The position numbers were made by a program, and so were the translations under genes. The notes under the pieces are model-generated. The model searched no databases, was not told the origin of the DNA, and worked only from the letters and a program-made list of their open reading frames with translations. This document shows, in pieces, positions 7,474 to 16,252 of a stretch of 35,631 nucleotides of DNA; the first letter of the stretch is position 1; every line of letters begins with the position of its first letter. Source of the DNA: an uncultured Bacteroidales bacterium (GTDB taxonomy: Bacteria; Bacteroidota; Bacteroidia; Bacteroidales; F082); assembly GCA_946185535.1 (NCBI GenBank), contig CAMHJX010000032.1:1-35631 (forward strand), written 5' to 3'.

Positions 7474-7503
7474 CAAAAGTACAAGTATTTTTGGAACTAG
7501 CAA
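7474..7503 (-). promoter_or_regulatory. promoter of the DUF2795 gene
   Basis: On the minus strand TTG (7503-7501), a 19-nt spacer and TACTTTTG (7481-7474) match the Bacteroidota -33/-7 consensus. The start is expected near 7468, giving a leader of about 30 nt. Confidence 0.65.
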
Positions 7504-7530
7504 GTTTTTTTTTGTAAAAATAACGAATTT

Positions 7531-8091
7531 TTATTTATTTGATTCCCAATTATTTTCATTAACTTTGTCTAAAAAAACAAAAAATCTTGCCAAAACAAAA
7601 AAATAATCCGACAGACGGTTCAGGTATTTCAAATCGAGTGCGTCGACGGGATGTTGGGTTGCCAAACGCCAGCCCTGACGCTCGGCACGACGGCATACCG
7701 TACGGCACACATGAGCATACGAAGCCTTAAGGTTGCCACCTGGAATGACGAAGCTCCTCAGCTCAGGCAACTGCTCGTTCATCACATCGATTTCGTGCTC
7801 AACAAAAGCTACATCTTCAGGAGTCAACACTGGGATCTTTTTCTTCACTTCGGAGTTTTCATCCAAAGCAAAATGCGATTCTATAGTGAACAGCTTGTTC
7901 TGGATGATGTCCATCACAGTCCGCATCTCGGCAGTGACACTTTCCTGGTCATAAAGCACCCCGATGAAAGCACTCAATTCATCAACTGTGCCATAAGCCT
8001 CTACTCTGTCATCATATTTCGGGACGCGCAGACCACCAATCAATGAGGTCTTGCCTTCGTCACCAGTTTTAGTATAAGTGATATTCTTCAT
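7531..8091 (-). CDS. pduO: PduO-type cob(I)alamin adenosyltransferase
   Basis: 186 residues, the normal family length. The N-terminal ATP-binding motif TKTGDEGKTSL (about 7-17), the V-E-A-Y-G-T-V-D-E-L-S-A-F-I-G helix and the C-R-R-A-E-R-Q helix are all present. The enzyme transfers the adenosyl group of ATP to cob(I)alamin, giving coenzyme B12; it is cytoplasmic and trimeric in known homologues. It lies 43 nt downstream of a methyltransferase-like gene. No other B12 genes are in the window. Confidence 0.93.
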   Translation of the reverse strand: MKNITYTKTGDEGKTSLIGGLRVPKYDDRVEAYGTVDELSAFIGVLYDQESVTAEMRTVMDIIQNKLFTIESHFALDENSEVKKKIPVLTPEDVAFVEHEIDVMNEQLPELRSFVIPGGNLKASYAHVCRTVCRRAERQGWRLATQHPVDALDLKYLNRLSDYFFVLARFFVFLDKVNENNWESNK

Positions 8092-8134
8092 TTAAAAACC
8101 AAAATTCAAAGATTCAAAAATCCGCATTCAACAT

Positions 8135-8803
8135 TCAATATTTAAGTATAAAATCCTGTTTCTCAATGCCTTCACGGAAGAAAACAATGCCCACAGAATA
8201 CAAATCCATGCTCAAAGTAACGTCTTCGTCGGCGATAATGGCTTCCCAAGCTTCCTCCGTACGACCCGAATGATGTATTCCCTCAAAAATCAGCACCGTC
8301 TCCTCATTGGCTTGAGCATAGGCTTCCTCAAGTTTGTTCCAAGTGTCCTCGCCGAAATCATTCAACCCAAAAAACACATAATCGAGACTCAGGCGCTCCA
8401 ATTGCTCCGGCTCGGGTTTATCGCGACGCAACAGGTTGACATTGACCACACCCATTGAGTTCATAGTTTCAAGGAAGTCGGCTGAGTGATCGAGATAAAC
8501 CTTGGTTTGCAAGTTACCTAAAGCCAATGCCGTAGTATTGAGTGCCGAGAGCGTACCAAACGACACAACAGACTCGGGCTCAAGATAGTTGACCAAGCGA
8601 TAAAGCAATCGCGCTTCTTTGCGACGTGAACGCGTAGCATATCTCTTCCCATCCAACAAGCGACTGATTCTCAACATGGTATCGTAATCAGTATTGGGAC
8701 CTTTGTCGTACAAGACTTTGGTCATAAAGTCGTACACAAAAGGCGAATGCACCTTATATTTGCTCTTGCGTCGCAACAAATATTTCAGATAGCTCAACAG
8801 CAT
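8135..8803 (-). CDS. class I SAM-dependent methyltransferase-like protein
   Basis: 222 residues. The N-terminal KYKVHSPFVYDFM motif is typical of a Bacteroidota O-methyltransferase-like family. A Rossmann-like core follows: SVVSFGTLSALNTTALAL (about 79-96) in place of a glycine-rich SAM loop, KVYLDHSADF, LDYVFFGL and a late VLIFEGIHHS strand. The canonical GxGxG loop is degraded to SFGTLS, so SAM binding is not certain. The substrate is unknown. The start lies 3 nt after the stop of the secreted 518-aa protein gene, so they are probably co-transcribed. Confidence 0.75.
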   Translation of the reverse strand: MLLSYLKYLLRRKSKYKVHSPFVYDFMTKVLYDKGPNTDYDTMLRISRLLDGKRYATRSRRKEARLLYRLVNYLEPESVVSFGTLSALNTTALALGNLQTKVYLDHSADFLETMNSMGVVNVNLLRRDKPEPEQLERLSLDYVFFGLNDFGEDTWNKLEEAYAQANEETVLIFEGIHHSGRTEEAWEAIIADEDVTLSMDLYSVGIVFFREGIEKQDFILKY

Positions 8804-8806
8804 AAC

Positions 8807-10363
8807 TCAATCATATTGAACCTTTTGCAGATAAAATACTGAACGCTTTGCCTGAGGCTGACTGCTGTTTTGGATGATTTGCGAACCGTAGATAAGGAAT
8901 CGGTTGCCATACCATTTCATCATCTCAGCGAAATATTCATCATCCACATAGTCGCCACCATGACTCGGAGCCAATTTCTCGGTCTGTTGGTTCATCAAGA
9001 CTTGTGCATCTTTGTCGAAAGCGGTGTATCGCAAGTTGTTATGATAAGGCGAAGCTACCACCAACTCATCGAAGCATACACCTTCAGAGGCATGGGGAAA
9101 GAGGTCGTAGGTAAGCTCATTGTCAAACTTTACCGACTGCTGCCACTTTAAGTTGCCCTCTTGGTCAAAGGCTAACAGTATTTCACTAAAGAAGTCGTAG
9201 CCGTCAAAAACGGTATAAGTATACGGATAGCCACCATAATAGCCGTAATAGCCATAACTCATGCGCGTCTCAGTGTGGTAATATGGCATGAAAGCCTCCA
9301 CTGCAAACACCGTCAAGTCGCCAAAATCGGTCAAGCGCGGCGTAAGGAACTGGAACGCGATTTCGCCTTTCGAAGCCTTCTGGTTTTTGCTCAGTTTCAG
9401 CTTCTCTTCGCGCAACTTGACGCGGTCGGAAGCCGTCAAGGCATGCTCAATCTCGGGCATGTCCTTAAACAAATACACCTTACTATCGGGCGCTCCGTTA
9501 ACAAAGCGCATCCATACCACGCCGAGGCTCTCTTTATCGAAGTTTTCGGTCACGCCTTCGAGGTTGACTTTGCGTCCCGTCTCTCGTTCCAAAGTGCCAA
9601 TGACAACAAGGTTTTGGTTTTCATCAAAACGGAAGACCATGCGACCCAACGCGGCATTGGGGATGTTTTCATACCTAAAACTTCCCTGCATGTTACCCAT
9701 GGGCGAATAGACATTAAACGAGGTGGACACAAAGTGCTTGTCCACGTACTCCTTGGCTGCCACCACGAAACAATGTTCTTTCTGAAAGGCTTCTGTTTGG
9801 AACAGCACAAAACTCCCAGAGGAGGGCGTTACCACTCGGCATTGGTTGTTCGAAAGGTCATAGAAATGCAAAGCCCCGTTGCCGCTTTTGTTGTTGAGCG
9901 CCATCATCATCGTGCCGCCAGCCACTTCGACCGACAACGGCACCGACTTCTCAGGCCATTTGTTCCAAAAGGTCTGGTAGGTCTTTTCCTCCCGATTGAA
10001 ACTCACCACAAGAAAATCCAGTGAGTCGGCTGCTTTTTTGTTGCCCTCGTTAGTAAAAAGGAAGGCTGCAAATTGTTCGTCACTGCCCGAGTCGACAAAT
10101 TTAAGCTTGTCGGGCAAAGGAATCAAGTCGCTGCGGGTCTCATAGAGGCTACTGTCGACACAGGCAAAGTTCCACAAGCGACGTTTGTCCTTGTCGGTCT
10201 TTTCGGTCTCGTAAACCACGAGGCCACCTTTTTCATCAAATGACTGAAAATGAAAGTTTTGCTCCTTGTTCCATCGATTCACCTCATAGCGCACGGGCTC
10301 CACCTGCTGGGCTGAGGCCCAAGTAGTTAGGAAGAGGAATGCTATGAGGAGGAGTTTTTTCAT
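8807..10363 (-). CDS. secreted protein of unknown function
   Basis: 518 residues with a clear signal peptide (about 1-18, cleaved near ASAQQ). The mature part is rich in short beta strands and aromatic residues (for example a Y/G-rich SYGYYGYYGGYPYTYT stretch at about 370-385), which suggests a beta-propeller or other all-beta fold. It has no T9SS sorting domain and no lipobox, so it is probably periplasmic. It sits directly upstream of the methyltransferase-like gene. I do not recognise a named family. Confidence 0.75.
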   Translation of the reverse strand: MKKLLLIAFLFLTTWASAQQVEPVRYEVNRWNKEQNFHFQSFDEKGGLVVYETEKTDKDKRRLWNFACVDSSLYETRSDLIPLPDKLKFVDSGSDEQFAAFLFTNEGNKKAADSLDFLVVSFNREEKTYQTFWNKWPEKSVPLSVEVAGGTMMMALNNKSGNGALHFYDLSNNQCRVVTPSSGSFVLFQTEAFQKEHCFVVAAKEYVDKHFVSTSFNVYSPMGNMQGSFRYENIPNAALGRMVFRFDENQNLVVIGTLERETGRKVNLEGVTENFDKESLGVVWMRFVNGAPDSKVYLFKDMPEIEHALTASDRVKLREEKLKLSKNQKASKGEIAFQFLTPRLTDFGDLTVFAVEAFMPYYHTETRMSYGYYGYYGGYPYTYTVFDGYDFFSEILLAFDQEGNLKWQQSVKFDNELTYDLFPHASEGVCFDELVVASPYHNNLRYTAFDKDAQVLMNQQTEKLAPSHGGDYVDDEYFAEMMKWYGNRFLIYGSQIIQNSSQPQAKRSVFYLQKVQYD

Positions 10364-10378
10364 CTTGTCGTCGTTTTA

Positions 10379-10456
10379 CGTCATTGCGAGGAGGAACGAC
10401 GAAGCAATCCAGGGAATAAGCTTGTTGTCTGGATTGCTTCGTTCCTCGCAATGACG
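10379..10456. repeat. REP-like palindromic repeat (CGTCATTGCGAG type)
   Basis: The left arm 10379-10412 and right arm 10429-10456 are inverted copies. Both contain CGTCATTGCGAG and GAAGCAATCCAG; the left arm has six extra bases in the middle. The loop is 16 nt. Similar palindromes occur as dispersed intergenic repeats in many bacteria. It lies between two co-directional genes and would form a strong RNA hairpin. Confidence 0.85.
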
Positions 10457-10470
10457 CTATCGCGTCTGTA

Positions 10471-12141
10471 TTAGAACTTCACGAACTTCGATACTGCCGT
10501 CGTGCCGTTGGCATAGCGGACGTTGACGAAGTAGACACCGTTGACAAGTTCGTTAACATCGAGTTGGGCTTCGCCAGCTGCGACATTCATCTCGCTCACC
10601 TTGCGCCCCGTCATGTCGAAGACACTGACTTGGGCATCGCTTTCAAGCATAAACGACACTTGCTCGCGAGCGGGATTGGGATAGAGGCTCACCATCTGCC
10701 CGACGTTCTCATTGACACCTTCCGTATGATAAGTGTAAGCCCTCACATAATCAATTTCCCATGACGAGGCCGCCTCGTTGGTGCTGATGTAAATGAAAGC
10801 CAGATAGAAACCACCAAAAGGATTATAGTCATAGAATTCCTGATACACATTGAATGCGCCGGATTCAGCCCATTCATAGTTGCCTTGTGAGAAATTGAAA
10901 TGATCGGTAATGCTGTACCAAGTGAAATCCGTAGGATCGCTTTGGCCGTCATAATCAAAGGAAACAGCAACGCCAATATGATCGCCTTCAAACTTCATGG
11001 CCGTGCGGAACTCAATCCAGAGATCCATGAAACCACATTGCAGTTTTGGGCTGATGAGCCAGTCATCGTTTGCATTGTAAGTGCTATTAGCATAACCGTT
11101 GCAGACAGCGTATGTCGTGCCTTGGTAAGAGCCTTGATGCCAGCCTTGGTCACCGTACGCATCGAAAGTCGTAAACACGCCGAGGTCTTCGTCGAAGTCT
11201 TCAAACATCAGAATCTCAATGTCTTCCGTTGCTGCATCATCCGTCGGATAGGTGCCGTCAGTCTTGTAGTCAATGTAGATACTATTATTGGTGTAAGGGA
11301 AGATGGCGAAATGATAGGTGATGCCACTTTGCAGGCCGCTGAAAGTCACGGTTTGGGCACCATAGTTCACATTCATGGCAAGTTCGCCATTTGGAACAGG
11401 CACGCCATCGGTGGGAACGGTGATGTTGCCCGTGGAACCAAGCACTAAATACTTGTCAGGCACTTGCCCACCTGTGGCATCGGTCCAAGTGAGGGTGACA
11501 TCCGTGCCGTTTACTTCCGAAACCCTGAAGTTCGTGGGGTAGTTGGTCGGCTCGGGTTTGGGTTGCGAAGTGCCGCCAACCTTGTACAGGCTGACTGGAA
11601 CATTGATGGACGAGTTGCTGTTGTAGCAACTGAAAAGCGGGTCGCCGTTGGAGCTGTTCTCGTTGAAACGCATGATGTTGCGCGTGTTCTCGCCTTGGGC
11701 GGTCACCACAGCCGTACCATCATCATTGAACTCAATGGCCCACTCGCCGTTGAGGTTGTTAGGGGATTGCGTCTTCAGCTGGTTAGCAGAACTGCTGGCA
11801 GCATAAAGGTAACCTTCTCTCAACGGATCGTAGAACTCCCAAGCACCATTGCTACCCATCAAAATGAATTGATGCGCCTCGGTTTGGCTACTCGGGTCAG
11901 TGGCCGGCGTGAGGGAGATACTGCCTCCGACTTCCGTCACCTGAATTGCGTGGCGGTTGTTTGACTTCTGGTAACTCATGGCGCAATAGCCAAGGTTGTC
12001 GTCGTAGCCCACAATGAGGTACGATGTTCCGGCCTCAAGTTCTGAAGCCGAGTTGACTTTTGTGAATGTGAGGGCGGTTTGCGCAATGCCGCTCACCGAA
12101 AAGAGCAGCATGGCCACTAATGAGAATAGAACTTTTTTCAT
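10471..12141 (-). CDS. T9SS cargo with Fn3-like and choice-of-anchor-J-type domains
   Basis: 556 residues from ATG 12141, chosen because the signal peptide (MKKVLFSLVAMLLFSVSG, cleaved near AQT) begins there; an in-frame start at 12165 would add eight residues. An N-terminal beta-rich domain covers about 22-190. A fibronectin type III-like domain lies at about 200-300 (FRVSEVNGTDVTLTWTDA). A jelly-roll resembling choice-of-anchor J domains lies at about 310-465 (FEDFDEDLG, NDDWLISPKLQ, WEIDYVRAY). A T9SS type A sorting domain ends the protein (SLYPNPAREQVSF to VSKFVKF). It is exported by Sec and then T9SS and probably attached to the surface. There is no catalytic motif that I recognise; adhesion or glycan binding is likely. 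Confidence 0.88.
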   Translation of the reverse strand: MKKVLFSLVAMLLFSVSGIAQTALTFTKVNSASELEAGTSYLIVGYDDNLGYCAMSYQKSNNRHAIQVTEVGGSISLTPATDPSSQTEAHQFILMGSNGAWEFYDPLREGYLYAASSSANQLKTQSPNNLNGEWAIEFNDDGTAVVTAQGENTRNIMRFNENSSNGDPLFSCYNSNSSINVPVSLYKVGGTSQPKPEPTNYPTNFRVSEVNGTDVTLTWTDATGGQVPDKYLVLGSTGNITVPTDGVPVPNGELAMNVNYGAQTVTFSGLQSGITYHFAIFPYTNNSIYIDYKTDGTYPTDDAATEDIEILMFEDFDEDLGVFTTFDAYGDQGWHQGSYQGTTYAVCNGYANSTYNANDDWLISPKLQCGFMDLWIEFRTAMKFEGDHIGVAVSFDYDGQSDPTDFTWYSITDHFNFSQGNYEWAESGAFNVYQEFYDYNPFGGFYLAFIYISTNEAASSWEIDYVRAYTYHTEGVNENVGQMVSLYPNPAREQVSFMLESDAQVSVFDMTGRKVSEMNVAAGEAQLDVNELVNGVYFVNVRYANGTTAVSKFVKF

Positions 12142-12197
12142 TTTCTTAGATTTTATGTTTGACAATTAGTTTGATTTCAAATTGTAGGTCGGGCTTT

Positions 12198-12284
12198 CGA
12201 CCCTTCAAGGGGCCTCAGGGACCGCAAGCTCAAGCACCTTCAAGGGCCGTAAAAGCCAAGGTCCCTGAGCTCGTCGAAGGGTCG
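12198..12284. repeat. REP-like palindromic repeat (CCCTGAGC...GAAGGG type)
   Basis: Left arm 12198-12223 and right arm 12260-12284 are imperfect inverted copies sharing CGACCCTTC and CAGGGACC, with a 36-nt centre. This sequence type is a familiar dispersed repeat in many bacterial genomes. It is unrelated in sequence to the palindrome at 10379-10456. Confidence 0.8.
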
Positions 12285-12287
12285 TAT

Positions 12288-12545
12288 TTATAAGTCTAGT
12301 GTCTCTACTTGTTCGACGGACTTGATTTCGGGGATGACTTTCTTCATCACGGATTCTATGCCGTTTTTCAAGGTCATTTTGCTGTGGGGACAGTTGCCAC
12401 AAGCTCCTGTCAGTTCCACAATCACGGTGTTGTCGTCAGTGAGTTCCACGAAGTTGACATCACCACCGTCCTGCTGGAGGTAGGGACGCACTTGTTCGAG
12501 GACGTTTTTGACTTTGCGCAATATCGTTTCTCTATCCATTTCCAT
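12288..12545 (-). CDS. NifU-like C-terminal domain protein (Fe-S cluster carrier)
   Basis: 85 residues, essentially a single NifU C-terminal domain: VRPYLQQDGGDVNFVEL (about 20-36) and the CxxC cluster ligands in GACGNCPHS (C49, C52). Such proteins hold and transfer Fe-S clusters. ATG 12539 is a second possible start (MDRET). It lies 34 nt downstream of the Mrp gene, a pairing that is consistent with a joint role in Fe-S delivery. Confidence 0.92.
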   Translation of the reverse strand: MEMDRETILRKVKNVLEQVRPYLQQDGGDVNFVELTDDNTVIVELTGACGNCPHSKMTLKNGIESVMKKVIPEIKSVEQVETLDL

Positions 12546-12579
12546 CAGTTGTTCAGTTGGTAGTTGTTCAGTTGTTCAG

Positions 12580-13599
12580 TTATGCGTTGATAATTGCTTG
12601 TGCAATTTGGTCGAAAGCCTTGGTGACCGGCGAGTCAGCATCAAGGGCGAGCGGCGTACCGGCATCGCCACATTCGGCAATCTTCTCCGTAATCGGAATC
12701 TGACCCAAGAGCGGCACATCCAATTGGTCGGCAAACTGCTGACCTGTTTCCTTACCGAAGATGTAGTATTTCTTCTCAGGCATGTCGGCAGGCGTGAAGT
12801 AGGCCATGTTTTCCACCAAGCCATAAATCGGAATCTGCAAGGCTTCTTCCCTAAACATCATCGCAGCACGGAGCACATCGGCAAAAGCAACCTTCTGCGG
12901 CGTAGTCACGATGAGGGCACCCGACACATTATATTGCTGCGCCAGCGTCAGCTGGATGTCGCCTGTTCCAGGAGGCATGTCGACTACCATCCAATCAAGC
13001 TCACCCCAAAGGGTGTCGTTCATTAGCTGGTTAAGGGCACTAGTGGCCATAGGTCCACGCCAAATGAGGGGACGATCGGCATCGACAAAATAGCCGATGC
13101 TCAACAACTTGATACCATATTTCTCAATCGGCAACATCACCGTCTTGCCGTCTTTCTCGAAAGCGGCAGGACGCTCATTCTCGGTGCCAAACATCATCGG
13201 GACAGAAGGGCCGTAGATGTCGGCATCAATCAAACCCACTCTCTGGTTGGCACGCGCCAAAGCGATGGCCAAATTGGCCGCCACCGTCGACTTGCCGACA
13301 CCACCCTTACCTGAAACTACCGCAATGATGTGCTTCACCTTCGAAAGTGCTGTCTTCTCCTCTACCACCTTGATTTCGATGTTGATATCCTCACCGAAAA
13401 CCTCGGTCAAAGTGCGCTTGGCACCGTTCACCAAAATATCGTTCTTTGGGTCATTGGCATGTTCCATAACGAGGTCGAAACGGATGGCATTGTCCTTAAC
13501 CATCAGGTTTTCAACCATATTCAATGCAATGATATTATCCCCCTTGGGGAAATAAATGACGTCCTTCAGGACTTCCTGTACATTTTCTTTATTTAGCAT
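12580..13599 (-). CDS. mrp: Mrp/NBP35 family ATP-binding Fe-S carrier
   Basis: 339 residues. An N-terminal MIP18 (DUF59)-like domain (about 1-80) is followed by a P-loop NTPase of the MinD/Mrp type with deviant Walker A S96-GKGGVGKST-105, IDADIYGPSVP and the MVVDMPPGTGD motif. It binds and transfers Fe-S clusters in the cytoplasm. The CxxC pair found in many Mrp proteins is replaced by FTPADMPEKKYYIFG, so cluster binding may rely on the NifU-like partner encoded just downstream. A -7 box TACCTTTG lies at 13628-13621, before the ATG. Confidence 0.93.
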   Translation of the reverse strand: MLNKENVQEVLKDVIYFPKGDNIIALNMVENLMVKDNAIRFDLVMEHANDPKNDILVNGAKRTLTEVFGEDINIEIKVVEEKTALSKVKHIIAVVSGKGGVGKSTVAANLAIALARANQRVGLIDADIYGPSVPMMFGTENERPAAFEKDGKTVMLPIEKYGIKLLSIGYFVDADRPLIWRGPMATSALNQLMNDTLWGELDWMVVDMPPGTGDIQLTLAQQYNVSGALIVTTPQKVAFADVLRAAMMFREEALQIPIYGLVENMAYFTPADMPEKKYYIFGKETGQQFADQLDVPLLGQIPITEKIAECGDAGTPLALDADSPVTKAFDQIAQAIINA

Positions 13600-13620
13600 G
13601 ATTTTAAACTATTATCGCTG

Positions 13621-13628
13621 CAAAGGTA
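13621..13628 (-). promoter_or_regulatory. mrp: -7 box of the mrp promoter
   Basis: TACCTTTG on the minus strand fits TAnnTTTG, 21 nt before the ATG. The region where a -33 element would lie is occupied by heptamer repeats. Confidence 0.5.
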
Positions 13629-13636
13629 ATAAATAG

Positions 13637-13664
13637 TTTAGAGTTTAGAGTTTAGAGTTTAGAG
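13637..13664. repeat. tandem heptamer (TTTAGAG)x4
   Basis: Four exact copies of TTTAGAG plus a partial fifth, followed by a T-run. The array overlaps the expected -33 region of the mrp promoter and lies just after the stop of the C10 peptidase gene. Confidence 0.9.
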
Positions 13665-13674
13665 TTTTTTTTGT

Positions 13675-16212
13675 TTAGTGTTCAATAGTGATACGCTTGG
13701 AGATGATTCCGCTCTCCGTCTTGACACGCAGCAGATAAAGTCCAACGGACATGTTTTGCAAATCAATAGTCGTTTGGCTATCTGCGACTTCTCTCTCTAT
13801 CATGCACTGACCCAATGCATTGTAAACCGAAACCGAAGTCATACCTTCAGCTTCGATCATGACAAAGCCTTTAGCAGGATTAGGATAAACCTTCACCTGT
13901 GCCTCATTTTCATCCATGCCTGTGGAAGAATAATAGGCGTGAAGCTCAAATTCATTGGGATAGTATTTCCTATTGGCAGGCGATGAGGTGCAGTCCCAAT
14001 CGCGATAATACGCATAGAGACGATAGTAGTAGTCGCCTTCCTCCGACAGCGAATTGTCCGTGAAAGTGGTCGCAGTGGCATTCAACACCTTGATGCGATG
14101 GTATTCGCCGTCGCCTTCTTTTCTGAAGAGATAGTAGCCCGACAGGCCGTCATTAGGCTGAGGAGTTTCCCAATTCAGCTTGACCTTATAATTGCTTGTA
14201 TACTCAAAATCCAAGTTGCGGGGAGGATAACAAGGGCCTGCCGTAGCGCAAGACTCGTTGGAAGAATCACCGTTTTCACCACCTTCACAGAGAACACTTA
14301 CACGGTAGCAATGACCACCCATGGCCACCGCTTCATCCAAAAAGGCATTGCCTGAAGGAATGAGACGATAAAGCAAATCGTCACGATAGATTTGATAGCC
14401 ATAACCCGCATGCTCAACGGCATCCCAGGTGAGCAAAATGGCATCACCTTGTGCAGTGGCGACAAGGTTTTCTGGCGTGTCGCAGGTCATCTCATTTCCG
14501 CAACCGTTGTTGGCCTCAAAGAAAACACCCGAAGTCAAGTCGTCGGAAGAGCCCGAATAGGAATACACGGTCTCCCCGTTGGAATTCTTGATGACAAAAG
14601 CCATTTGGCTGACGGTTTCCTCAGGTGCCGTCCACACAAAGCTCAAACGCCCCAAAGGCAACTCCGGTTCAGTCTGAACTGCGGCAGAAGTGGTGGTCGT
14701 CATTCGAGTGATTTCGCGTCCCGTGGCAGAACACACCATGAGCATGCCACCTTTCCAGCCTTGAGTATCATTAGATGTCATAATGATACGCCAGCTGCAA
14801 GATGGGCCAACCATCACTTTCATGACATTGGCATGTTTTCCGACGCGGCCATTGGCGACAACATACACCGCATAGTGAAACACATCGTAGCGCGGCACAT
14901 CGACATCTTCGAATTCCATCATGGCACCGGGAGTCACATCGGTCAAAGTCGCGATGACTTCATTGTCGCGCAACACCACAACCTGTTCGATTGCATTTAT
15001 CGGAGTGCCATCAAGGGTCGCAGTAGGATTGATCCAACTGAGGTGAACCTTGAGGTCAGTATCGGAAACGGGAACCGCTGTAAACTCCGAGGGAACCGAA
15101 GGCGTCTGGTTGTATACCTCCGAGGGAACAAAGTTGAACATGGCATCGGCGGGATTGGTGTAGGGCGCATCGTCGATGAGATACCAGCCGTCAGAGCCAC
15201 CACCCCAACCTAAGTTAAAGTGGAAGTAATCGTTGTCATCGTATCCGTCGCACACAAAGGCGTGACAACCACCGTTGTCGCAGCCACCGTAATACATCGG
15301 CCAGCCCATGTCGAACTGCTCGCGCACCATGGTCTTCCAAGTTTCGGTCTCAAAGTCATTGCGTCTGAGTTGCACATTGGAATCACTATAGTCGAAATAG
15401 GTATGCATAGCGCCTGGAATGGGACCTGAGCCGCCGCCACTACCATCCGGGCCATAGCCCATGTCGATAGTCACGCCGCAATGGAAGCACAGAGTTCCCG
15501 TGACCAATTTTTCTGCCTCTGTAGAGTTGTTGTCCAGCACATTGGGCATGTTGTCCCAGTCGTAAATGGTGTTGCCGAAGTCGGCACAAATCTGACCGTA
15601 AGTCTCATGAGTGTAGCAATGGCTGCCATTGCCTTGGGCAGGATTGGCCCAGAAACGCATCAACTGCGACATGGCTGTGGCGAGACAACCCACGATGGCA
15701 TGGCCACCCGATCCAGCCGGGTCTTCGGGGCAGCAACAGTTGTATGGATAAGATTGATCCCATTGGGTTTGGCAGAAATAGCCCGTACCGCGACCGCCGT
15801 GACGTGAGATGAGCCGTCCATGCTCAAGCACCGAAGCCCATTCAGCAGCCACATCGGGAGTGGCGACGGCATAACGCAGCTGCCACATACACTCCGCTAC
15901 GCCATCCAGATAATAGGATAACGCAGGTGGCATGTTGGAAGCATCGAAGGCCGATTGATCGGAGTAGCCAATGACAGGGCGGTGCGCATCATCGCCCGCG
16001 ATAATGATGAAACTGTGTTCATCGAGATTGAATACATAGTACGCCTCATTCTGACCCGTGTAAACGAGTTCGGGCATAGTGCGTTCCATCGCAAATTGTG
16101 TAGTGGCAAATCTCTGGGCCGCAGTCAAGGCGAGGCTGCGGTCGATGGGTCTGGCTTGAAGGATTGTTATGCTGAAGACAAGCACAACAACAAAAAAATG
16201 GATTTTTTTCAT
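13675..16212 (-). CDS. secreted C10 (streptopain/SpeB-like) cysteine peptidase, T9SS cargo
   Basis: 845 residues. Signal peptide about 1-20; a SpeB/Spi-like pro-domain (about 21-130, with YYVFNLDEHSFIIIAGDD); then the C10 catalytic domain (about 140-362). Catalytic Cys is C176 in VGCLATAMSQ and His is H317 in GGCHAFVCDGYD; the HFNLGWGG motif follows at 331-338. The domain is unusually Cys-rich (CCCPED, CFHC, CDNGGC). Downstream come Fn3-like domains and a T9SS type A sorting domain (VYPNPAKGFVMI to SKRITIEH). It is probably an extracellular protease made as a zymogen. It is 40 nt downstream of the YARHG kinase gene, so it may belong to the phospho-signalling transcript, though no regulation is shown. 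Confidence 0.92.
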   Translation of the reverse strand: MKKIHFFVVVLVFSITILQARPIDRSLALTAAQRFATTQFAMERTMPELVYTGQNEAYYVFNLDEHSFIIIAGDDAHRPVIGYSDQSAFDASNMPPALSYYLDGVAECMWQLRYAVATPDVAAEWASVLEHGRLISRHGGRGTGYFCQTQWDQSYPYNCCCPEDPAGSGGHAIVGCLATAMSQLMRFWANPAQGNGSHCYTHETYGQICADFGNTIYDWDNMPNVLDNNSTEAEKLVTGTLCFHCGVTIDMGYGPDGSGGGSGPIPGAMHTYFDYSDSNVQLRRNDFETETWKTMVREQFDMGWPMYYGGCDNGGCHAFVCDGYDDNDYFHFNLGWGGGSDGWYLIDDAPYTNPADAMFNFVPSEVYNQTPSVPSEFTAVPVSDTDLKVHLSWINPTATLDGTPINAIEQVVVLRDNEVIATLTDVTPGAMMEFEDVDVPRYDVFHYAVYVVANGRVGKHANVMKVMVGPSCSWRIIMTSNDTQGWKGGMLMVCSATGREITRMTTTTSAAVQTEPELPLGRLSFVWTAPEETVSQMAFVIKNSNGETVYSYSGSSDDLTSGVFFEANNGCGNEMTCDTPENLVATAQGDAILLTWDAVEHAGYGYQIYRDDLLYRLIPSGNAFLDEAVAMGGHCYRVSVLCEGGENGDSSNESCATAGPCYPPRNLDFEYTSNYKVKLNWETPQPNDGLSGYYLFRKEGDGEYHRIKVLNATATTFTDNSLSEEGDYYYRLYAYYRDWDCTSSPANRKYYPNEFELHAYYSSTGMDENEAQVKVYPNPAKGFVMIEAEGMTSVSVYNALGQCMIEREVADSQTTIDLQNMSVGLYLLRVKTESGIISKRITIEH

Positions 16213-16252
16213 GCTGTTATTACATTAAAATAAAGACAATACTAGTCGCTAA

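Noticed and set aside
9275-10024. Plus-strand open frame of 249 codons opposite the secreted 518-aa protein
   Set aside because: No signal or domain, and the minus-strand frame has a clear signal peptide.
14392-15213. Plus-strand open frame of 273 codons opposite the C10 peptidase
   Set aside because: Arg/His-rich shadow translation; the minus-strand peptidase has signal peptide, catalytic pair and sorting domain.
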